Source of the DNA: Adenophora triphylla var. japonica
Lineage: Eukaryota; Streptophyta; Magnoliopsida; Asterales; Campanulaceae
Direction: 5' to 3'
Assembly: GCA_022495995.1 (NCBI GenBank)
Contig: JAFEMH010000740.1
Span: forward strand, 248,001-312,000
Length of the DNA: 64,000 nt
A model generated the notes under the pieces. The model saw only the letters and a program-made list of their open reading frames with translations. It had not been told where the DNA came from and ran no database searches. How positions within the stretch are numbered: the stretch's first letter is position 1; each line of letters starts with the position of its first letter. Position numbers and translations under genes: made by a program. Below, in pieces: positions 22,325 to 34,632 of the stretch.

Positions 22325-23722
22325 AGGTGTAGTAACGAAAAAGATAAGATATGCTTTGAGAACCATAATTAAGAATAACGAGCATCTGTGAACTTCATGA
22401 AAACTCTTGATAAGGAGCTAGTTATTAGCACTGTGAATCTTATGTAAAAAGTTAATTTCTTAGCACCGTGATATTGTAGGTTAAGACATAGTTATGCACT
22501 CATTGATTTCCACTGAATATCTATACAATGTGTTGTGAGTTCTCGAAGTTTCATTAAATTACAATTTCTGGATAGTCACCCGAAGCCTGGAGTGCTTGTG
22601 CAGTTAAAAGATTATCTAAAGTTTGTTTATAATTTTATATTGTGCAATACCATGTTTAGACAAAACGTGCATATAGATACAGATCATTCATCTTAATCTT
22701 TTACTGTCAAGTGGGATAACTGTGAGAAGAGTTTAGGAACTTTGCTTCCGTCATTTTTTGAAATGGCATTACAAGCAAAGGTGTAGTAACGAAAAGGATA
22801 TGATATGCTTTGAGAACCATAATTAAGAATAACGAGTATCTATGAACATCATGAAAACTCTTGATAAGGAGCTAGTTATTAGCACCTATGTTACTTGGAC
22901 TCGGGTATGGGTATCTGACACGGGTACGGATTTGTGTGTCGAATTCACTTTTCCTAAAAAAAATGGACATGGACACTGTCCTTAATTTGGACACGGGGAC
23001 GGGGATACGTTATTAGCAAAATTTATTGAGTCTATTTCTATACTTTTTTTTATCATAAAAAATAGTCTGATTAATTTTTTTTGTACAAAAGTATCATTTT
23101 ATAATTATATTTCTGAATATAAATTATAATTTTAATGAAATTTGACTAAGATGTAATGTATAATTAAGTAAAACACTAATATTAAAATTTGTAAATTCTT
23201 TATAAATGAAGTCAACTCACTCCATTTTTTTCTTTCAATTTTTCTTGTCGTATCGACTGAAAAACTGGGTGTGGTACGGATTTCATACCCATGTCGGTGG
23301 CGTGTCGTGCAGACATGGGTACTTCAGCATATTTGAAGAGTCCGAGTAACACAGATTAGCCCCATGAATCTTATGTAAAAAGTAAATTTCTTAGCACCGT
23401 GATATTTGTAGGTTAAGACATAGTTATGTGCTCATTGATTTCCACTGAATATCTATACAATGTGTTATGAGTTCTTGAAGTTTCATTAAACCATTTAATT
23501 TCTGGATAGTCACCTGAAGCATGGAATGCTTGTGCAGTTGAAAGATTATTTAAAGTTTGTTTATAATTTTATATGGTGCAATACCATGTTTAGAGAGAAC
23601 GTGCATATAGATACAGATCATTCACCTTAATCTTTTACTGTCAAGTGGGATAACTGTGGATAGAAGAGTTTAGGAACTTTGCTTCCGTCATTTTTTGAAA
23701 TGGCATTACAAGCGAAAGGGGT
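22325..23722. repeat. Tandem duplication of about 455 bp; second copy interrupted by a MITE
   Basis: Copy 1 (about 22325-22779) and copy 2 (about 22779-23722) both begin AGGTGTAGTAACGAAAA and share long blocks such as GATATGCTTTGAGAACC, CCACTGAATATCTATACAA and TGCATATAGATACAGATCA. Identity looks about 95% by eye. Copy 2 carries an insertion at 22886-23354, so duplication came first. No coding capacity. Confidence 0.9.
22886..23354. mobile_element. hAT- or MULE-like MITE (469 bp) with 8-9 bp target duplication
   Basis: Ends are inverted: CTATGTTACTTGGACTC and, at the right, GAGTCCGAGTAACACAG. It is flanked by ATTAGCAC (22878-22885) and ATTAGCCC (23355-23362), one mismatch. The empty site survives in the other duplicate copy near 22430, which confirms the insertion. 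Eight bp fits hAT; nine bp (MULE) is nearly as good. Confidence 0.85.
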
Positions 23723-24801
23723 AGAAAGCATGGGTCAGCTGGATAGTTTATCAATTTTTTATCTTGTATGGTAGGAGATACTAACAATGGATAGAGTCTT
23801 GAGAACTTTTGCTTTAGTGATCATCAGGCAGCTGTGATTTGCAGACATTTGGAAAGAAAATATCATCAAAACGTCAAAAATGCACAATTGTTTGGTTGGA
23901 TTATTGGATATTTTGGATGTTTGTTTTCTTCCTGGGGCTGTTTCAGATAGAGTTGAGTAGTTGCTTCAAATCATTTCTTCATTGGAAAATTAAATTTCAC
24001 ATAGAGAGTGCGTGGATATCTTTTATATGCTCCCATCATATTAAAATAAGTGTTGAGTTTGATTTGTCATACAGTACTTTTTAACAATAGTGATTTACTT
24101 GTTTGTACTTTGGTTTTACCCTTATATAAGTGCACTAATAATATTTGCTTATTTACAAACGAGACAATTTTTCGGATGAACGATAAATGGAAACATGACA
24201 ATTTATTTAGCATGGAGGGAGTACAATTTTGCTTGCCAATCAAGTTTGCAAATGGTTTAAATTTTTGGGATAAGGCTTTGTTGTTGTTGTGCCATAGTAT
24301 GAAAATATTGAAAGCAACACACACGCAAATAAGTGTACATCCTTTCTCATTATAGTTTTTTTTTATAAATTCAGAAAAATGAAAAGTATATAGTTCAAGG
24401 TAGTTAATTGTTACTGTAGTGAAGCTGATGGTTGGACGAGGAATGGTATATATTCAAAATTAGGGGTAGTTTCGGCAATTTGCTGAAGCATGAAATAAAT
24501 TTAAGAAACACTGTTCATTTCAAGGCTCCCAGTAGTAAAGATGTACCTTGTCAGATGCAATTAACTCTTAAGAAGTGCATGTTCACACTAGTAGTAACGA
24601 AGATGACAGTGTTTCGAGAGTTGCATTGTACAAAGATGGAGATGATAGGTTGGAAATAATTGGTTGTGCCATGTCTTGGTGAACAGCTGGAAACGATAAT
24701 CATTGAGAACTAATCTGGAAATACAGCTCAAAGAGATCTGTATTAAAGATTAAGGAAGCAGAAACTTCTTAGAAAATCAAACAGATGGATGTAGATGATA
24801 G
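23723..24801. other. Noncoding DNA downstream of CAS
   Basis: AT-rich single-copy-looking DNA. Short open frames exist but none resembles a protein. A GCATGGAGGGAGTA fragment near 24210 may be a lost MITE end. If CAS has a 3'UTR intron, this lies within it. Confidence 0.4.
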
Positions 24802-24803
24802 TA

Positions 24804-25050
24804 CTCCCTCCGTCCCAAAATGAAATACCATTTTGGATTTAAAGGTCATTTTGAAAATGTTGATTTTTTTTTTTTTAATAATAAACATTCTTGCTATTTA
24901 CTTTCAAAATTTTAGTTTTGCAAAAATATATTTGAACTATGAAAAAAAATTGAAAAAATTATTTAGGGATAAAGGTTTTTTGATGGAAAAGTTTTAAAAG
25001 GTCATTCATTTTGGGACAAAAAATGGTCATTCAATTTAAGACAGAGGGAG
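24804..25050. mobile_element. Stowaway-like MITE 2
   Basis: CTCCCTCCGTCCCAAAATG at the left, a degraded inverted end AAGACAGAGGGAG at the right, TA on both sides. Arms carry inverted AAAGGTCATT / GGTCATTC words. 247 bp, noncoding. Confidence 0.88.
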
Positions 25051-25052
25051 TA

Positions 25053-25955
25053 GTATGTTGTGATCAAATGGAGTCATGTGTGAAGCATAGACCTTGTAAT
25101 GAGAGGCATCTTAATTGACTTCTCATGTCACATGTGGTACTAGCCATCCTGGTAATTGGATTTACGGGCATGAGTCAGCTTTCAATCTGCAGTCTGTTCC
25201 CTGCTCACATTAAACCGTTCTTTTAGTATGGAAATAATCCAAATTAGTTGCCATTTTATGTAGATTTAGTCTGATTTTCTTTCTTTTTGAAAAAATACAT
25301 CATTGATTTAGCAAAGAGTTATATAGCTAACCCATTCAAACTTTTTCAGGTTTTCATGTCTGGTAGCAGTTTTGTCAAATGGAGGTTCAGCTTTATATCA
25401 TCAGTGGTTTAAATGGGCTGTTCATCCATTATGCAGTATTCAAGATTTAATGCCGTTGTGAGGTTTGCTCCTTTATAGTCCGTCTTTATTTTGAAGACCA
25501 CGTTGGATTGGTGAGATTTCTGATTTTGGATGTCGGGTGGGAGGGATGGGAAGTTGACGATTATTACGAGTCTGGTTCAACACACCTTCATGTGCTAAGC
25601 TGCTTGTACCTTCCAGGTAGCTGTGTTGTACCTTAATAGTTGTCTATTCTTAGTATTAGCATCTCATTATCTGTGAAAGTCATTGAGTCAAACTGAATAC
25701 CATACATTTTTGAGGGAATCAAGTCAAGTTGTTAAGGTCTATCTCCTTCCTTTTTCTTAAACTTTTGCCATCTTTAATGGGGTTTGCTCTTCGTATTATT
25801 CTGCAAAATTACTTGTTTACCCTTCTCCTCATTATTGTATTTTATTTTTACTCTTTATATTGGTTTCTTAAAAATGCATGCAAGTACCTGTATACCCTCC
25901 TGTTATCTTTTTTTCTTGTGTTTTATGGCCCCTGAGTTTTATTGCCTATGTTGTA
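25053..25955. other. Noncoding DNA, possible CAS 3'UTR second exon
   Basis: A CTTTTTCAGG acceptor-like site lies at 25341-25350, preceded by a pyrimidine/T-rich stretch. The following 600 bp are less AT-rich than the surroundings. No protein similarity. Confidence 0.3.
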
Positions 25956-26188
25956 CTCCCTACATCCCAAAATGTTTGTCTCATTTGACTTTTTTGTTTA
26001 ACTTTGACCACAAATTTATGAGAGATTAATCATGTTCATGAAATTCTAAAAGTTGTTGTTGATAATATTATTAATGGTGAATCAATAGGAATTTTTAGAA
26101 TTTCATGAACATAATTAAATTGTCATATATTTATGGTCAAAGTTCAACAAAAAAATCAAATGGGACAAACATTTTGGGACGGAGGGAG
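25956..26188. mobile_element. Stowaway-like MITE 3, full foldback
   Basis: CTCCCTACATCCCAAAATG / CATTTTGGGACGGAGGGAG ends with TA flanks. Almost the whole 233 bp is an inverted repeat (AACTTTGACCA...TGGTCAAAGTT, TTCATGAAATTCTAAAA/TTTTTAGAATTTCATGAA), so a transcript would fold into one hairpin, a possible small-RNA source. Confidence 0.92.
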
Positions 26189-26190
26189 TA

Positions 26191-26566
26191 TAGAATACAT
26201 GGATGTCAAACTAATTTGCTCGTATTTTAGGTGGCTTGTTTACGATTTTGCCCCGTAAAAGAACATCATTGCTATATGTTTTTGCTGTTGAAGCCTATTA
26301 TTTGTATGACACTGAAAAGTACTTTAAGATCTGAAGTAGATGTGAATTCAATGATTTTGCATATGTTTCGTAAGGAAATGTGGGCTGCTATGCTGCACAT
26401 ATTTTTCTGTTTGTTTGTAATTGGAAACATCAGCATCTGACTAGAAAAATATGGCCCATATTTTCAAGGGTAAATATTTTCTTGCATATTTGTGATCAAC
26501 TGTGAATGTTTTCTTTGCATTTGATTCTAAGCCTTTTTGTTATGGCATAACCTATATATAAATATA
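26191..26566. other. Noncoding DNA
   Basis: AT-rich, no gene or repeat recognised. Confidence 0.4.
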
Positions 26567-26993
26567 AAGAAATCATGTTTTTGCAATATCTTCATTGAAG
26601 TTTTTATTTTTGGAATGTCCTTATTCATTCAAGTACACGATTTTTGCAATGTCCTCGCTCCGTAAACGGAAATGTCAATTTTTTTAACGATAGAAGGGCA
26701 CATGATTACACGTGACTAACAACTGCTGTAAACCAATCATAGACTATTAAAAAGACCACACTATTTTATTTTCATTTCTTTAAATTTATATCAAAAACAC
26801 CATTTTTGATGGATTTTTCATGACATAAAGTTAAGTTTATAACGGTTGTTAGTCACGTGATAGCACGTGTCCCTCTGCCGTTAAAAAAATTGATGTCTCC
26901 GTTTATGAAGTGAGAACATTGCAAAAATCATGTACTTGAATGATGACATTGTAAAAATAAAAACTTCAATTCATTGCAAAAACATGGTTTCTT
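26567..26993. mobile_element. Foldback element with arms of more than 150 bp
   Basis: Left arm AGAAATCATGTTTTTGCAAT... pairs with the right arm ending ATTGCAAAAACATGGTTTCT. Inner words also pair (CATTCAAGTACACGA/TCATGTACTTGAATG, CACGTGACTAACAA/TTGTTAGTCACGTG). Coding capacity is absent. No clear target duplication, so the superfamily is open. Confidence 0.8.
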
Positions 26994-27579
26994 TTTAGAA
27001 TCGTCAATTTGGGATCATCCCGTCGGACGTCCTCCATATAAATGGGAAGGGATGGGATAATATATTTTAATCCCGTATAAAAAGCGGGCTTATTTGGGAC
27101 ATTCATTTTGGGACGCGGGACAAATAGTTCTTAGTAGTTCTTAGTTTTTTTTTTTTCCAACTATCCATTGATTAAGTTATTTTATGAATTTTAAAAAAAA
27201 ATTATCTTGTTGTATCGTAAAAGATTAATATTATGTTTTCAATTTAATGACATCATCTCATTTAGATTTAGTCTTATAATATTAGCATCTTTTTGTCTTG
27301 AATTGTCTCGCGTCCCGAGGTGGAATGGGACGAGACGAATACTTTCTGTCCCACGAAAAATTTGGGATGTCCCGTGTATCATCTCATAAAATTGCGGGAT
27401 TTAATAGTTTCTTCCCGTCTAATTTTCTCAAATTTACAGTTCTAATTTCTTTTGACAAAAATATGGGTTTTGCCTTTTTATTCATGTAGCATTCAAAAAA
27501 TCATATGTAATTTTGCTACATTTTCATATAGACTTATTGGTAGCTCATTGACATTGACACAGGCAGCCCTAAGCATTGT
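26994..27579. other. Noncoding DNA with GGGACG-rich repeat debris
   Basis: Words such as GGGACGCGGGAC and GGGACGAGACG recur between about 27000 and 27410, probably a degenerate transposon. Not classified; no gene. Confidence 0.4.
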
Positions 27580-27779
27580 TATACGGGTGGCCAAACGGGC
27601 TGGCCCGTTTCGATCTGATCCGTACGGATCAATTCGCGGGCGGGATAGGTTGAAGTCCGTGAGCCCGTGTGATGAAACGGACCTAAATCCGGCCCGTTCC
27701 GTCTCATTTCAGATGTCCAAGCTTGCCCGTTTGGCCCGAATCTGAAGAATTACGGGGCAAACGGGTTTTCCTCTTTTTT

Positions 27780-28553
27780 TTTTCATTTTTAATTTTTCTA
27801 TAAAATCAGAAAAAATATGAAAAAAATAAAAAGTAATTTAGTATTTAATAAGCTATTTTTTATAATATAAAATCACTTAGACATAAGAAAATTAGTTGTT
27901 TTATATATAAAAAAAGATAGAAAAAAAACTAAACAAATGAAAGTATATAAAAGAAAAGAGGGACGGATTACCCTTTATTTTTATTTTATTTTTTAAATTT
28001 TTTCTTGACTAGGAAATAATATTTTAGCCTTCTTTTATCACTGATATTTTTTACAAAATGGTATATAAAAAAAGATAGAAGAAAAATAAACAATTTAAAG
28101 TATATAAAATAAAAGAGTGACCGACTATCTTTTATTTATTTTTATTTTTTATTGATTAGGAAATAATATTTTAGACTTTTTTATTACCGATATTTTTTAC
28201 AAATAGGTATATAAAAAAAGATAAAAAAACTAAACAAATGAAAGTATAAAAAAGAAAATGGGGTAATAATGTAATCAATTTAATAATAGAAATTCTATGA
28301 ATATTATAATTTTTTTGGAAAAAATTTCATTGTCTTCAAATGATACAATTTAAAATTACATAGTATTAAAATAAAAAGTATTCAAATCTTCAAAAGTAAT
28401 AATGGTATTCAAATTTAACAAAGTCTTGAAAATAAATGAGTTTTCAAATCTTCAAACTAATTATGGTCTTCAAATCTTCAAATGTCTTCAAAAAGCTTTA
28501 GGTCTTCAATATTATTATTGCTTCAAAGTCTTTGAATTCCTCTTCATCTTTTT
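27780..28553. repeat. AT-rich subterminal repeats of hAT element F
   Basis: About three units of about 150 bp between 27890 and 28260, each with an AGATAGAAAA block, an AAATGAAAGTATA block and AGGAAATAATATTTTAG. They are clearly related to the satellite at 14.3-15.3 kb. 28262-28553 repeats TTCAAATCTTCAAA-like words. Confidence 0.75.
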
Positions 28554-29797
28554 CTAGTATCCTTCTCGCAAAAACTCCTCATTGAGATTGTCTTCTTCGA
28601 GGTTTTCATAATCATCGTCTTCAAGATCCCGGAATGTGTTTTGTTTTCTCAAATTCGCGTCATCCCAATCCGCAAGACAAATCAATCTCTCGATAAGAGC
28701 GGGTTTGAGTTGGTTTCGCTTTGACGTCACCACTCTTCCTGTAGCACTAAAAGCAGCCTCCGATACTACCGTGTACACCAGAGGGGTAAGTAGATCACGT
28801 GTCATCACCGAAAGAATAGGATAAATACTAGCACGCGATATCCACCATTGTAGGGCATTCATGTTTTCAAAACTTTCACTATCTAAGGGGTAATATGGGC
28901 TTTAAAGGTATTGGTGTAATTCATCTACACCACTTTGAGAACCACTACTTGATGAGGATGAAGTTTTTCCTTTTGTCATGAAATCCCATCCTTTTTTTTT
29001 AGCATTTTTGTTGCTCCCCTCCATTTTCTTTCAGATGTTGTGTTTGGTCCATTTAGTGTTCTACAATAGTGGTCGAACAAACGATATATGATTGTGTGAA
29101 TTTTCCTAAGTTTTCTCTTGGACAAAGTGTTTACGGCATCTGGGTTAAGGTCGGGCCTCGTGTTCTCATAAAATTCATCAAACAAGCCACCTAATGAGGA
29201 GAACTTAATCCTAGGATCCATTATGGTCGCTAATTGGAAAACTACGGGAAAATGTTCATATATTTTGTGAATTTACTTTCCATTTGCATAACGACACCTC
29301 CAAACAAGGCATGTGATCTAAATTGCCTAATAACTTCACTTAGAATATTTATTTCACGACACAAAAGATGGGAGGTGGGATAATAACTTCCTGAAAAAAT
29401 CTTGGTTGCTCTCCACCAAGGTTTAAGTAATTCTAAAAGCTCAGTAGCTATCATCCAATCACACTCACTAATTTGGTAGTTCATTTGATGACTATAAAAG
29501 TATTCCGTGAGGACCACCCTATATTCGACAACTCTCTTCAACATTTTATATGTTGAGTTCCACTTAATATCCTCAGCCACTTGAGGTTTCTTGTGTTTCA
29601 TGTTATAAGCGGAGCACAAATCGGCATAAATTTTCAACATTGGGACGAAATTTTTGATACCATGGGAGGCCGTGTTGATGCTATTGGTGACAGAATTTAG
29701 TGAGTGGATCAAGTCTTGGACACACAGATTAACAATGTGGCATGCACACCTAACATGAAACAAAGCGCCATCTAGGGGAGGATTAAGAGCTTAGATC
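28554..29797 (-). pseudogene. hAT transposase of F, C-terminal half
   Basis: Reading minus: HVRCACHIVNLCVQDL, then EDIKWNSTYKMLKR, then LLELLKPWWRATKIFSGSYY (the catalytic-core end), FQLATIMDPRIKFSSL, then the dimerisation domain LVYTVVSEAAFSATGRVV with LICLADWDD and an acidic tail. This is the RICESLEEPER-type order. Breaks occur near 29230 and 28870. It would bind its own subterminal repeats and cut in the nucleus. Confidence 0.88.
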
Positions 29798-29802
29798 AAC
29801 AT
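29798..29802. repeat. Target site duplication AACAT, left copy (element G)
   Basis: AACAT precedes the TG of the left LTR of G; the second copy follows the right LTR at 36434-36438. It lies within the hAT transposase coding region, so G inserted into F. Confidence 0.92.
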
Positions 29803-30792
29803 TGAAATTGTCAATGGCTTGACTGGACAGAGATGTTACCGTAGATGTTACCCAACACCTTTGATAACACACTGACGGACAGCACACACACACACACTCC
29901 GAAATAAAACAACTTTAAAAGAGTTTTGCAGCGGAATTAAAAGACACAAGAGTTAATTTTCTCAAGTTATATAATTATATAACTTGAGGATAGCTCAAAA
30001 GCCAAGACTTTATCTTCACTATATAAATGATTACAAAAGCCGAAAGTTTCCTAACTCTATTACAAGTAGAAAACGAATAGATCAAAACACAAACCCTATT
30101 CTACCCAAAACACAATCAAGTCCAAAGTACTTGAGAGTGGAATAACAAAGTATGGGAGAAAGGGCAAAAGGAACCAAGGATGTGTTTTGTCTCTTGTGCA
30201 AGGAGTGTGAAAGATGTGTGTAATTGGTATCTCTTCAAGTCTCCACACCTTGCCTATTTATAGTCTTCAAATAACTTGAAGGCTACTCAAAATAATAGCC
30301 TTGGGTCTGTTTAGGTCGTCCATGAAGAGTGGGGAGAGTGGGCAAGCTTGCTCCTTACATTTCGAGCATGACTTGGTCCATTTCCTTAATTGTAGCAACA
30401 ATATGCTTGATGCCCAAGTCCTAGCTTCACTCTCTTGTACTCCCATGCATTCTCAGCCTTGTACTCATTAATAAACAAAGAACCAACCTTGGACTTAGTC
30501 TTCACCACGTTTTCCTTCAAAAACAACAAGATAAGACTTTGTCAAAGTTACACATAAATTCCCTATTTATGCGTAACTCTTCTCCAACTTCATTCCATGT
30601 TTCTAGCAACTAATCCAACCTTGTTATAACCTGAAATATGGACCACAAAACATATACATCTTGCAAATAATATTATACATTAGGATATAAATAAATATGG
30701 AAAGAATTATTAAATTACAAATCATTCCAGTTCGGGTAACACCCAACTGCCAGTGACAGCACCTGTGGTAACACCCACAGTCTGCACTAACA
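29803..30792 (-). repeat. 3' LTR of Copia element G
   Basis: Plus-strand ends TGAAATTGTC and GCACTAACA; full-length match to 35446-36433 with roughly 15 differences by eye in about 990 bp (about 1.5%). The polypurine tract, read on minus as ATGGGGGAGAT, abuts it at 30793-30804. Confidence 0.93.
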
Positions 30793-30804
30793 ATCTCCCC
30801 CATA

Positions 30805-32809
30805 ATTGATAATTTCTTTCCAAACTCCTAAGTGCTGATTCCTGCAAGATTATGTTAGCCATATATGATATAACAAAGTATCTCCCCAAAGATTAACTTC
30901 CCCATAATTAGAGGAACTAACCGAAACTTATGTTTTATCGAAAGTATTAATTATAAAAACAAGTTTTCACAAAAACAAGATTTTCAAATAACTAGTATTG
31001 TTTTCACAAAAACAAGATTTTCAAATAACTAGTATTTAAAACCAAAGATAAAACATATAGTTTAAACAAAAACAAATACCAACCACCAAAATAACAAAGT
31101 CTGAACAAACAAACCAAGATACGAGTTGTTCCAAAACAAAGACATAACAGAAATCATTTTTCCAAACCAAATGCCAAATACCTCAAGTAAACACCAACAT
31201 CACTTTGGACCAGCACTATCTCCCCCTGTTTGGGATGAAATTAACTTGAACTTCTTTTCTTGTTGAGATGTGCCGTAGGTTGGGAAGAGAAAGGCTTTCC
31301 TTTTGGTTTTCTTGGTTGGAGGAACGGGTGGGAAAGATGGAACAACCGTTGGAAAAGGTTGAGCCACCGAGGTAACCAATGGAGGTTTCAAGAATGGACA
31401 AGGCCATACTAGGTGAAGCCATCTCAGTCAACACAGGAGATGTGTCCATGGGATAGGTAACACTTGAGACAACACCTGGTGATTGCCCAATGGTGCAGTA
31501 TTAGTTTTGGATGGAGAAGCCATGGTTGGAGATTTAGGAATTAGGTTGAGAAGAAATAGGAAGGTTTTTGATTTAGGAAAGGTTGAGAGAGAGAGAGAGA
31601 GACACGGTAAAAGAGGGAATAATATAACCGCGTAGAGAGAGAGAGAGAGATGGGACGGTAAGAGAGATAGAGAAAAAATAGGGATTAGATAGGATTTAAA
31701 TGAGAATAGAAATTAAACTTAATTTGATCTCTATTTACCCTCCTAGATTTACTCAACTTCTCCCCCTACTTACTTGCACACAAAATAAATACAAACTCCC
31801 ACATGCCAATCAAAACAACCGGCCATTATCTTTTAATTTTTTTTTTAATTTTTTTTTTAAATTTTTAATTTTTTTCATTTTCAGATTTTTTAATTTTTTT
31901 TTTAAGTATATATAAAGAAAAACGAAAATAAAAATAATAAACACAACAAATATACCAAGTCCATATGGTTTTTGAAAATCAAATCCCTAGATTTTAGGAC
32001 TTAGTTATTTGGTTAGTTTATCAAAAATAAAATAGGTTTGTTAAAGACTTTTTCAAACTTTGTAAACTCTTAATCAGTTAAAAGACTTTCAAATTTTAAG
32101 AACTTAAATAACATAATCGAAAATAAGGAATAAAAAAAATAATATAGCACATACAAATATGTTAATGGCAATGATGGTAACACCTAGGATAACACATATG
32201 ATAAAAATCTCTTGATAAATATATTCAGTTTCAAACACTTGAGGCATAACAAGCTTAGCCATTTTCAAACACTTTAGGCATAACAAGCTTGTAAAAATAA
32301 GAGGCATAGCTATTTATAAAATTCTTTTACACTTCTTTAAACAAGGAAGCATCGTAGTAACGAGCTCCGTGCCCCGAGTCTTATTTCAAGTGTAAAGTTT
32401 CATTGATTTATGCCTTTCAAGTAGGGTACATTGTAGTAGCGAGCTCCATGTCCCTAATACTAAGCATAAATCACTTCATACATTTTCATTGGCAAGAGTG
32501 CATCGTCGCAGCGAACGCCGTGCCCCGAGCTCGAGAGAATAGTATGGTATAAGATTTGCCTCTTTGCCTTTTTATTTATCACATACCAACATTAGTGACT
32601 TTGTCACTTTGAGCACAAAGGGAGTTTTATCAAGTGTGTTATTCAGGGTGTTATCCTACCACAACAAAAAGGTCAGCATGTGCAGCTGTAAGATCTAAGA
32701 TTACTAAAATAACAAAACGACAGTTTTTTTTTATTATATTTTTTTAAATAAAGAAAATAATAATAAAAATTAATGAAACATAATATACAACAAAATAATC
32801 CAGGAGTTT
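30805..32809. other. Element G region where RT/RNase H should be
   Basis: No RT or RNase H motif on either strand. A short minus frame near 31391-31200 ends in SQQEKKFKLISSQTGGDSAG next to the polypurine side. GA microsatellites lie at 31588-31602 and 31635-31650. A T-rich block follows at 31830-31915. Three imperfect copies of an ATCGTAGTAACGAGCTCCG block with GCCCCGAG lie near 32350, 32430 and 32502, about 75 bp apart. Confidence 0.7.
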
Positions 32810-32812
32810 TTA

Positions 32813-34560
32813 AATGAAACAAGAATCAAGAGATTTTTTCAAACTAAAAAATCTCTCATGGTTAAAACCTTGAATCAAAAAATCATTTTTAAATTCATTA
32901 ACAACCTTTTTATATTCAAGTTTAGAAACAAAACAAGAGTGATTTACCTCAACATATTTTACCATGTCTCGGTAATTTACCGGTTCCTTGTGTCTTGTTT
33001 GTATCCCATCATTCAAATCCCCGATCACCTGGCTTATAGGATGATTCTTTTGAATTCTCAAAGGGGGATCCCTCCTCATGGATCATTAACTCCATTGGAG
33101 TTATTATCATCTTCATTTTACGCACTTGGATCGATTTTGGTGTTATCTCTAGTGTTGCCGTATCAATGACAACACTTGGTCCAACACCAGACTCAACACA
33201 AGGACCAACATTTGAGGTAGCACTTTCTTCAGCAACTTCTTCAAGTTGTTCAACCCATATTATAGGAGTGTCTACAATTGATTCACCTGCAATGCTAGCC
33301 AAATCATCAAACAAAATATTTGCATACACTTGAACGATTCTCAATCTCAAATTATACACACGAAATGAAAGACAATTTTGAGAATATCCAAGAAAAATGG
33401 CCTTGTCACACTTAGAGTTAAATTTACCTAAATGATTTCGATCATTCAATATGAAACAAACACACCCAAAAATATGGAAGTAATGAACATTAGGTTTCTT
33501 CCCATTCAAAATCTCATAGGGTGTCATTGTTGTACCAGGTCTTAAAAAACTCTATTAGAAATGTGACAAGCCGTGTTAAACGCTTCAGCCCAAAATCTTT
33601 TCGAAATACTTTTGGAAAACATCATGACACGGGCCATTTTTAGTAAGATCCTATTTTTCTTTTTGGGCACCCAATTTTGTTGGAACATTTTAGAGGTCGA
33701 AAATTCATGGTGAATTCCCTTTTTCTCACAAAAAGTAGAAAAGGAAACATTATCAAATTCTTTTCCATGATTAGATCTTATACGAAAAATAGGTGAGCAA
33801 AACATGTTTTTGATTTTGGAATGTAAGAATTTAAACTTATCAAAAGTTTCAGCATTTTTCTTTTAAAAAATAAATCCAAGTAAACCTAGAAAAATCATCC
33901 ACAATGACATAAGAATACCTCTTACCTCCCGGACTATCTACCTCAATTGGACCCATTAAGTCCATGTGCAAAAGTTGAAAACAATGTGTTGTTCCAAAGT
34001 GTTGCTCTTGATGTTGGGCAACATCATGGGTAACACGGGTTTGCTTATATTTAAGGCAATCCACTACACACATATTTATCTTTAAAAATCAAATTTGGGA
34101 ATTCCTTTAATAGCATCAAGCCGAAAAAGTTTCTCCAAATCTACGTAATGGAGATGTCCCAATTTTGATGCCACAAAATTGTGTCATCAATTTTTGCCGA
34201 ATGGCAAACTTGTTTGTCTTCAACAAGATAACAATTGTCACTAGACCTAGTTCCTGTCATCACACAATTGTTAGTACAATCAAAGACTTCACAAGTATTT
34301 TTGTTGAATTTTACCTCTAAGTTGTCATCACAAAGTTGGCTAATACTAATTAAATTAGCTACAAGCCCATCTACATGCAAGACATTCTTTAAAGAAGGAA
34401 ATCCAGAGACATTAAGTGTTCCTTTACCAATTATGTTACTCCTACTACCACCACCATAAGTTACACTATCACCTTGAACTAGTTCATAATCTTTTAAAAA
34501 CTTTTTGTTCCCGTCATATGGCGTGAACAACCACTATCAAAATACCATGAACCTTCCACA
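32813..34560 (-). pseudogene. Copia element G: protease, GAG-pre-integrase and integrase
   Basis: On minus: SWYFDSGCSRHMTG (about 34540), the protease site with DSG. NVLHVDGLVANLISISQL and DDTILWHQ mark GAG-pre-integrase. LLHMDLMGPIEVDSPGG and YVIVDDFSRFTW start the integrase core; IRSNHGKEFDN has H for the second catalytic D. GIHHEFSTSKMFQQNW stands where PQQNGVVERKN is expected, so the catalytic E is lost. MTPYEILNGKKPNVHY and FGCVCFIL follow, then HPISQVIGDLNDGIQTR, the usual lead-in to RT, after which the similarity ends. Frameshifts lie near 34140, 33840 and 33530. Confidence 0.9.
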
Positions 34561-34632
34561 TTTGTTTTCAAGGTAGTATAAACGACATCACACCTCGATT
34601 AGGCTTAAATTTCCGACTTCTTACTTGGATTT

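Noticed and set aside
23839..24659. Several short plus frames downstream of CAS
   Set aside because: AT-rich, low-complexity peptides with no family resemblance or splice support.
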